NCBI RefSeq assembly: GCF_028372415.1
Contig: NC_092875.1
Coordinates: 57,524,919-57,588,918 of the forward strand
DNA from: Notamacropus eugenii
Lineage: Eukaryota > Chordata > Mammalia > Diprotodontia > Macropodidae
Length of the DNA stretch: 64,000 nucleotides
Direction of reading: 5' to 3'
Shown here: piece by piece, positions 24,576 to 64,000 of the stretch
Layout: each line of letters begins with the position of its first letter
How positions within the stretch are numbered: the first letter of the stretch is position 1
Made by a program: the position numbers and the translations under genes
Notes under the pieces: model-generated
Told to the model about the DNA's origin: nothing
The model's input: the letters and a program-made list of their open reading frames with translations, nothing else
The model's database searches: none

Positions 24576-24816
24576 CAGTGGTCAACAATCTTTTTGGTCT
24601 CAGGATCCTTTATAATCCTAAAAATTATTGAGGACCTTCCAAAAGGTTTTTGATTATACAGGTTTTATCTATTGATCTTTATCATATTAGAAGTCAAAAT
24701 ATTTTAGTATTATTATTAAAAATGGTCTTGACCTTGTGGACCCTACCTGAAGGGATCTCAGGACTTGAGGTTCCAGAGACCTCAAGGGTCTCTAGACCAT
24801 ACTTTGAGAACTACTG
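24576..24816 (+). mobile_element. hAT-type non-autonomous transposon with target duplication
   Basis: 241 bases. Left end CAGTGGTCAACAATCTTTTT, right end ACTTTGAGAACTACTG, imperfect inverted copies. Flanking 8-mers GTCTAGGG (24568-24575) and GCCTAAGG (24817-24824) agree at 6 of 8, as expected of an old hAT insertion. Confidence 0.7.
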
Positions 24817-25231
24817 GCCTAAGGAACTCCCAGGGGAGGAAACAGTCCTTACCAAGGCAGAGCAGCATTTTCTTTTTGTAGTCTTAAACAATTGCCTGCA
24901 GCACCGAGAAGTTGATTAATTTGGCTAGGGTCACACAATCAGTGTGTGTCAAAGGGGAGACGTTAAGCCAGGTCTTTCTGGCTCTGAGGCTAGTTCTCTA
25001 GCTTCTATGCCAGACTTCCTTGAAGTAATTACAAACTAATTTCTGGAGGGAGAGTGCCCTGGGGAGCCATTGGAAATGTGCTGTAGATGGATTGTTCAGT
25101 GCTCTTTGGTGGTGGGGAGGGATGGGGGTGGGGAGAGATGAAAGGGAGCTCTGGAGGTCCTCTTGTTGTTCAGGAGTGATCACAAAGGTTTTCCCTAATG
25201 TGCACACCTGCTAATTCCATGTATCCCCTGT

Positions 25232-25255
25232 GCTTGCATGCATCTCTCCTCCAGG
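25232..25255 (+). promoter_or_regulatory. CYP4F22: Splice acceptor of the first coding exon
   Basis: GCATGCATCTCTCCTCCAG followed by G and the ATG. The pyrimidine-rich run and AG match an acceptor, so translation starts in the second or later exon and the 5' UTR is mostly upstream. CYP4F genes commonly have a noncoding first exon. The -3 base would be supplied by the unseen upstream exon. Confidence 0.65.
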
Positions 25256-57644
<32,389 letters not shown>

Positions 57645-58155
57645 GCCCAATTCAGGGTGGAGACTGGAGGGAGTGGGAAACAAGAATGGGGAGATGGCCA
57701 GAAGTCCTGAGGTCTGGAGCTGTGTGAACCCCTTCCTTTCCCTGCTATTTCTCTCTCCTTATGCTAGGGGTTGAGACCTGGTAACCTGGGACTGGGTTCA
57801 CCATCACTCTTGGATACCCAAGGGTATCTTCCCTTGCCCTCCTTCTTGAAAGAACAACCTTAGGGGTTGTTAGAAGTGGGGACCAGGAAGGGGCCTGCAG
57901 CTTCCAACCACTCTTTATTTTTGTGGGGGCTGTCCCACTCCCTTCTGATTATTGGGTTTGCTCTCTGGAAGCTGATTGGACTTCCTAAGCTGTTTTCATT
58001 TGCTGTTTTCATTTTCATTTTATTTTTTAAAACAAAAGAAAAAAAAGGAAGAAAAAAGAAAATCAAAGGCCCTCATCTTGAATGTAGTTTTCCAGATCTG
58101 TCTGTACATTTCTGAAATTATGTGATTTTGTTTAATAAAACCAGTAAGATTTAGG
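57645..58155 (+). other. CYP4F22: 3' untranslated region of CYP4F22
   Basis: About 0.5 kb from the stop to just past the poly(A) signal. It includes an A-rich stretch (58029-58063). The exact cleavage site is inferred, not seen. Confidence 0.8.
58134..58139 (+). terminator. Polyadenylation signal AATAAA
   Basis: Canonical AATAAA 490 bases after the stop codon, followed within about 40 bases by a T/G-rich stretch (TCTACTCTGGTTCTACTCCC). It is the first good hexamer after the stop. Confidence 0.85.
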
Positions 58156-58477
58156 ATCTATCTACTCTGGTTCTACTCCCTTTGACACTGGCAGCTGGGA
58201 AAACAAGAAAGGCAGGCACATGTCTAGAATCCCTGCTTCTGGGAAGGCTGAGGCTGATGGCTCTCGAGCTCAGGAATTCTGAGTCAATCTGGCTCAGCCT
58301 GTTTGGGAATAAGAAGAAAGTGTGGCACATGCAGCATGATTCCCTGCAAAGAGGGGCACCGCCAGGTTGCCTCAATAGAGGCAAACAAACCCAAGTTAGA
58401 AAACGGAGAAGGTCAAAACTCCTATGTAGATCAGAGAAGGACAGGACCTATGTGTAACACCTTTATTTCAAGCCTGA

Positions 58478-58566
58478 AAGAAAGGGAAAGAAAAGGAAAG
58501 AAAGGAAAAAAGAAAGAAAAAGAAAAGAGGAAGGAAAAGAAGAAAAAAGAGAAAAAGGAAACTGAA
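58478..58566 (+). repeat. Purine-only GAAA-rich tract
   Basis: About 85 bases of G and A only, starting about 330 bases past the poly(A) signal. Confidence 0.95.
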
Positions 58567-59099
58567 AATTGAGCCTTGACAGGGGCATGGGGGCAGGGGA
58601 AAGAAGAAACCTTTGAATCAGATTTAATAGATAAGATATGGCATCCCATGAAATGTAGGGAATAAAGACAAATATATACATGTGTATATATATAAATACG
58701 ATGAATGAATTTCTCAATAGATAAGCAGGCAAAGGATATATACAAAGAGTTCTCAAAAGGAGAAGTGTAAACTATCCATAACCCAAGATTGCTTCAGATC
58801 CTTAATAATAAGAGAAATGCAAATCACCCTAACTCAGGTTTCAGTTCACACCCGGAAAACTGGGAACGATGACAAAAGACAAGGCTAAGTAATGCATTGA
58901 AGGTAGAGCCATGACTTCAGCCAGTCCTTCTGTTACTCCAGCTTCCCAAGGAGGATATTGGAGAGGCTGGTTGGGGGAGGGGATGCACAGAGGTATAAAA
59001 GCCCCAACACTAATCCGATTCAATTCACAAAGCCTTCCTTTGTACGTTCAAAGCCTTGTTCTAGGCCCTCAGAAGAACAGACAAAAATGAAAGTTGCCC

Positions 59100-59520
59100 A
59101 TTGAAAGTTTACTTTTTAATGGGAAGATACAACCTGTAGGCAGATAAGTAAATGCCAGATAATTTGAAGGAGAAGAGAGAACTAAGTAAACTGGGGTGAT
59201 CAGGAAAGCCTTTTTGTGGGAGGTGACCTCTGAGCTACACTTTGAAAGTATCGAAGAAGGTAAGGAGGGAGGGCTTCTCAGGCACCCTGGATGGCTTTTG
59301 CAAAGGTTGGGAGATGAGAGCTGGAATGCTGAATTGGGGAAAAGTCATTTGGCTGGAATGTGGAGTATGTGAAGGGGAGTAATGTGAGCTATCTGGAAAT
59401 ACAGGCTGGAGACAGATTGTACCCGACTTTAAATGCCAAAACACAAGAGTTTCTATTTTATTCCGGAGGCCTTTGGGAGACATTGAAAATTTTTGAGCAG
59501 GGTCCTGATATGGTCACAAC
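59100..59520. repeat. L3-like dispersed element
   Basis: GGGAAGATACAACCTGTAGG, GTGGGAGGTGACCTCTGAGC and TTTTGAGCAGGGTCCTGATA; same element as near 49610. Unnamed. Confidence 0.4.
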
Positions 59521-59521
59521 T

Positions 59522-60075
59522 GTTTCTGGCTACAACAAAAAGTGTTGCTATCAATGTTTTTGTAAATATGGGTACTTCCCCTCTTTCTTTTCTCTCTTTG
59601 GGGGTATAGATAGGCCTGGTAGTGGCATTGCTGGGTCAAAGGGTACACATTTTGGTGACTTTTGGGGTATAGTTCCAAATTTTTTAACACAATGGCTGGG
59701 CCAAGAACTACGTTCACATGTGACTGTCATATTTATTGGGTGATATTGGACAAGTAATTTCTGTGCCTCAGTTTCCTCATTTGTAAAAGTGAGAGTGGAG
59801 TTTGAACTCAGTGGCTTCTAAAATTCCTTCTGGCTCTGAGTCTCTAAGGTCATAATCCTATGACCAATTCACAGGCTCACTAAAAGTATTTCAATGTGTC
59901 CATCTCCCTACCACCCCTCCAACAATTTCATTTTTTCATTTTTGTCATGTTTGCTGATATGATGGATGTGAGGTAGAACCTCGCGGTTGTTTTAATTTGA
60001 ACTTCTTCAATTATTAGTGATTAGAAACATTTTTTTCCATATGGCTATTGATAGCTTGGATTTCATTCTTTAAGC
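59522..60075 (-). mobile_element. L1 fragment split by a MIR
   Basis: GGTCAAAGGGTACACATTTT-like and TTTTGGGGTATAGTTCCAAA before about 59700; TTGATATGATGG-type and GGTTGTTTTAATTTGAACTT after 59866. Between is a plus-strand MIR (TTTCCTCATTTGTAAAAGTG). Confidence 0.6.
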
Positions 60076-60777
60076 GGGGGAGATTCCCTGGGGGTTTCAC
60101 TCTCCAGGGTTCTTTGATGATAGAGAGTAGGCTTAGTTTTTTTTTTTTTCCAGTACCAAAGAAAACCAAGTGGGGGCTTCTTGGTGTATAATACCTGATG
60201 ATTGCCTTTCCTCTTCACATTCTACATCTGCCCCTTTGTCTCATCCCAAGTGGACTAGGGATGGCATGATATGCCTAGCAGGATCCTAGTACTGGGTCAT
60301 CTGTCTGACTCTAGGAGGCTTCCTGGATGAGAGAAGCCTGGTGTCTGAAGCTTCAGGAAAGTAGTCTGTGGGCAGATGGCAAATGCTTAGCACCATACCT
60401 GGCACGTAGAAGGTCCTTCGTAAATATTTATTGAATTGAATTGAATTCAGGGCAGCCAGATCTGGGTGAAGGTAGATTGTGGAGGCGCTTAAATCCAGGG
60501 CTGAGGAATATCACAGCAGCTCCCTTTCTACAGTATTTTAATGCTTACAAAGAACTTTTACTCATAATCCCTTGAGACAGGATACAGGAATCATCATGTT
60601 CGTTCCTTTACCTCTTTATAGAGCTGAAGTTCCCAATGAAGCTAAGTGACTAGCTTAAGGTTCACAGAATTCCATCTCTGAGTGCTGGGTCTTCCATCTT
60701 CAGCAATCAGCCTGACCTTGTATAGAGGGGAAAATGTCCCTGCCTTTCACCCTTTGAATTCAGTGCTATGGTATCTG

Positions 60778-60956
60778 GGCTAACTCCAGTCATCCTGATG
60801 ACTATCTGGCCACTGGACCCAGGTGGCCCTGGAGGAGAAAGTGAGGCTGGTGACCTTGCACAAGCCCTCCTCCCTCAAATCTAAGTCAACTGCAAGTCAT
60901 GTTATCATCTCCCTGCTGTCATGGTCCTCCTGGAGAACGAAGAACAACCACAATAG
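60778..60956 (+). repeat. SINE of the TGACCTTGCA family, copy 5
   Basis: GGGCTAACTCCAGTCATCCT, GAAAGTGAGGCTGGTGACCT, CAACTGCAAGTCATGTTATC and GAACGAAGAACAACCACAAT. Confidence 0.8.
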
Positions 60957-61139
60957 TATATGGGGAATGGATTATGTATCCTGGAGCTCCCTCTGCTGGA
61001 ATGTTTTAAGACAACAGACTATAATCAGATTTAGCGTGGGAAGGGACCTTAGGGCCACTTTGTCCAATTTCCTCATTTTACAGCTAAAGAAACACTGGCC
61101 CAAGGCATAATATGGGTGGGAATTGGCAGATTCAGGATT

Positions 61140-61650
61140 CCTACTTTTGATTATCTCTTCCCTATCTAGTTTTCAATATACTCTTATCCACTGATTTCTT
61201 CCTCATTGTCTTCAAGCATACCTAGATCTTCCCCATATTTAGACAATCTTCACTTGCTCCTATGGTTGCCTCAGGCTTATCCTTTGTCTCTGTTTTCATT
61301 CACAGTCAAACTCCTAGGAAAAAACCTTTCTATGCTTGTTACCTGCATGTGCTCACCTTTTTTCTCACTTCTGGATGCCTTGCATTTTGACCTTCACTCC
61401 TACCACCCAACTGAAACTGTTTTCTCCCAGGCAACTATTGTCAAATTCAATACCTTCTTCCCCAATCCTGGGTCCTCCTCCTTCCTGACCTCTGTGCAGC
61501 ATTATACACCACTGACCACCACTCCTTTCTGGACACTCCCTTAACTAGGTCTTCCTGACATTGCTTCTCTTTCTACATTCCTGATCGGTGGATTTCAGCA
61601 AGGTATTTGAGGAAATCTCTTACACTCTTCTTGTGATGGGAAGGGCCTAG
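61140..61650 (+). mobile_element. L2 LINE fragment
   Basis: TTGCTCCTATGGTTGCCTCA, CCAGGCAACTATTGTCAAAT and ATTATACACCACTGACCACC. Broken frames. Confidence 0.5.
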
Positions 61651-61884
61651 ACGATAGCACAGGTGAATTTGGGGCTGACTGAATTACCAGTTAATAATAT
61701 ATGCAAGGACCCCTGGGTTCTAACCTCTCTGATGACCTCTAGACCTGATTAGATATCTTCATAAACTCAATGGGAAAAGACCAAGCTCATCACCTTACCT
61801 TCAAAATTTGTCCCTCCTCCCAATTTTCTCACTCCTATTAATGACTCTACCATATTCCCTAGGATCCTATCTGGAAATCTTGGA

Positions 61885-62965
61885 AGCATTTAAAATTTTT
61901 TTTTAAAATTATATATTTTTTGTTTCCATTTTAAATTCCAAACTGTCTTCCTTCTTTCCTCCTCACCCAGCACTAGAGAAGGCTACCACTTGACACTAAC
62001 ATATTATATAAAACCACTGGGCCATCGCCAGTTGTCTTGACTTTGGATTCCAATGACTTTGGAGGAGAAAGTGAAGCTGATGACTTTGCACAACTCTGAC
62101 CCACTTAAATCCAATTCACTTTCAAGTAAAGACATCACCCTTCTGATGTCATTGGTCTACTTTAAGAACAAAGGATGAATTACAAGCCACAACAGTGTAA
62201 AACCACACTATGTATACTTCTATTTATCATGTCTTTCTCTGGAGGAGGGTAGCATCTTCCTTCATGGTCCTTTGTAGTTGATTTGAGTATTTATAATATT
62301 CAGAGTAACTGAGTCATTCACAGCTATTCTCTGAACAATATTGCTGTTACTACATACAGTGTTCTCTTCCTTCTGCTTATTTTACTTTTCATTATTTCAT
62401 GCAAGTCTTTCCGAGTTTTTCTAAAATCAACTTGCTTATCATTTCTTACAGCGCAGTAGTATTCTATTGCAATCATATACCATAACTTGCTTAGCCACTC
62501 CCCAATTGATGGGTATCCCTTCAATTGCCAATTCTTCACCACCACAAAGAAAGCTGCTATAAATTTTTTAGAACATATAGATTAGTTTCCCTTTCCCCTG
62601 GTCACCTTAGGACACAGCCCTAATAGTGGTGAAAGGTAGACATAGTTTTATAACTCTGGGCATACTTTCAGATTGTTCTCAAAAATGGTTAGATCAGTTC
62701 ACAGTTCCTCCAACAGTGTACTAGTGTCCTAATTTACCATGTATTCATCAATATTTGTCATTTTCCCCTTCTATCATTTTAGCCAATCTGATAGGTGTGA
62801 GATGATCTCAAAACTGTTTTGATTTGTATTTCTCTAGAGAACATTTTTTCATATGATTATATATAACTTTGATTTCTGCATCCAAAAACTGCGTTTGACC
62901 ATTGATCAATTGCATTTGACTCCTGGATTTTAAGTGTCTTTGACCATTTATCAAAGTTAATGAAG
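61885..62965 (-). mobile_element. L1 3' region split by a SINE
   Basis: L1 resumes at 62198 exactly where the copy at 3933-4015 continues (ATACTTCTATTTATCATGTC, CTTTCTCTGGAGGAGGGTAG), then TTCTCTTCCTTCTGCTTATT and CCAATCTGATAGGTGTGAGA to about 62965. Confidence 0.8.
62018..62197 (+). repeat. SINE of the TGACCTTGCA family, copy 6, with 9-base target duplication
   Basis: GGAGGAGAAAGTGAAGCTGA, TGACTTTGCACAACTCTGAC and AGGATGAATTACAAGCCACA. TAAAACCAC flanks both ends (62009-62017 and 62198-62206). Confidence 0.85.
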
Positions 62966-62999
62966 TTAATAATATTCTTATAAGTTTGACAAAATGATC

Positions 63000-63225
63000 T
63001 ATATGTTTGAGATATGAGATCTTTATTTGGTAAACTGTTTGTAAAAATCCCCCCCCTTCTTCTGCTTTCCTTCTAATCTTGGTTACGTTGGTTTTATTCG
63101 TACAATCTTTTTAATTTAATGTAATTAAAATTATCCATTTTATTTTTCACAATGATCTCTATTTCTTATTTATTCATAAATTCTTCTCTCCATAAATTTG
63201 GTAGTATGTTCCTTTTCCTTCTAAT
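63000..63225 (-). mobile_element. Probable L1 continuation
   Basis: GAGATCTTTATTTGGTAAAC and TACAATCTTTTTAATTTAAT; consistent with LINE 3' sequence, but the join is uncertain. Confidence 0.35.
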
Positions 63226-63227
63226 TT

Positions 63228-64000
63228 CTTTTGTTTTTTAATTTCTTTATTTAAGTTTTCAAATTCATTTCCAAAAAATTTTTGGGTTCCAAATTTTCTC
63301 CCCATTTCTCCCCTCCCCCCACCCCAAAATGCCAAGCATTCTAATTACTCCTATCACCAATCTGTCTGCCCTTCTGACATCCCTCCCTTCCCTTATCCCC
63401 ATCTTCTCTTTTGTCCCATAGGGCGAGATAAATTTCTATACCCCATTACCTGTATTATTTCCTAGTTGCAAGAACAATACTCAAGAGTTGTTCCTAAAAC
63501 TTTGAGTTCCAACTTCTCTTCATACCTTCCTCCTCACCCATTCCCTTTGGGAAGGCAAGCAATTCAATATAGGCCATATCTGTGAAGTTTTGCAAATGAC
63601 TTCCATAATAGTCATGTTGTGTAAGACTAACTATATTTCCCTCCATCCTGTCCTGCCCCCCATTTATTCTATTCTCTCTTTTGATCCTATCTCTCCCCAA
63701 GAGTGTTGACTTCTAATTGCTCCCTCCTCCCATTGCTCCCTTCCATTATCCCCCCCCCACCCTGCTTATCCCTTTCTCCCCCACTTTCCTGTATTGTAAG
63801 ATAGGTTTTCATACCAAAATGAGTGTGTATTTTATTCTTTCCTTTAGTCGAATGTGATGAGAGTAAACTTCATGTTTTTTCTCTCACCTCCCTGCTTTGT
63901 CCTTCCTCTGAAAAGTCATTTACTTGCCTCTTTTATGAGAGATAATTTGCCCCATTCCATTTCTCCCTTTCTCCTCCCAATATATTTCTCTCTCACCACT
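63228..64000 (-). mobile_element. Second L1 3' region, running out of the window
   Basis: Starts near TTTATTTAAGTTTTCAAATT and passes ACTTTGAGTTCCAACTTCTC, AATTCAATATAGGCCATATC and CATGTTGTGTAAGACTAACT. It is C-rich on the + strand and continues past 64000. Confidence 0.5.

Noticed and set aside
58303..58756. Lys/Glu-rich and Phe/Ser-rich frames past the gene
   Set aside because: They come from the purine tract at 58478-58566.
58160..64000. Search for a second CYP4F gene downstream
   Set aside because: CYP4F genes are clustered in mammals, but no heme-loop, I-helix or K-helix motif was seen on either strand here.

Overview
This is mammalian nuclear DNA and almost certainly marsupial. Two kinds of evidence support that. 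The window carries one interrupted gene with GT-AG introns and a mammalian polyadenylation signal, and most of the rest is old interspersed repeats of the marsupial type: MIR/MAR1-type tRNA-derived SINEs, L2 ends, L1 copies with the marsupial-style 3' end, an RTE-type LINE, hAT transposon remnants and a SINE family ending in an ACAAC-rich tail. I cannot name the species from sequence alone, and repeat family names are from memory.

The only gene I can support is on the + strand, from the ATG at 25256 to the stop at 57644, with a poly(A) signal at 58134. Its 12 coding exons join in frame without a stop into a 541-residue cytochrome P450. The N-terminus ([19 protein letters not shown]), the spacing of motifs and the whole length match CYP4F22, the omega-hydroxylase of ultra-long-chain fatty acids needed for skin acylceramide. 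All catalytic motifs are intact. The start codon lies one base after a good splice acceptor, so at least one 5' noncoding exon and the promoter should lie upstream; I could not place them.

Layout: 1-25254 is upstream flank made of MIR/MAR1 SINEs, L1 and L2 pieces, hAT remnants, a (CA)n and a (TG)n array and a 28-base C run. 25256-25477 is coding exon 1. Intron 1 (12.1 kb) holds an L2 split by an L1, an RTE LINE split by an L1, hAT remnants and a (TTCC)n array. Exon 2 is at 37578. Intron 2 (6.3 kb) holds a hAT remnant split by an inverted L1, a decayed minisatellite and an L2 split by a SINE with clear target duplications. Exons 3 to 9 are packed between 43994 and 49177. Intron 9 (7.1 kb) holds a local duplication, a long L2 tract and an L1. 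Exons 10 to 12 finish the gene by 57644. 58160-64000 is downstream flank with L1, L2 and SINE pieces.

I see no rRNA, CRISPR array, operon or second intact gene. I found no sign of an undescribed biological system; the points worth a second look are the gene's species-specific C-terminus, the hidden 5' exon, several datable nested insertions and the SINE-derived minisatellites.
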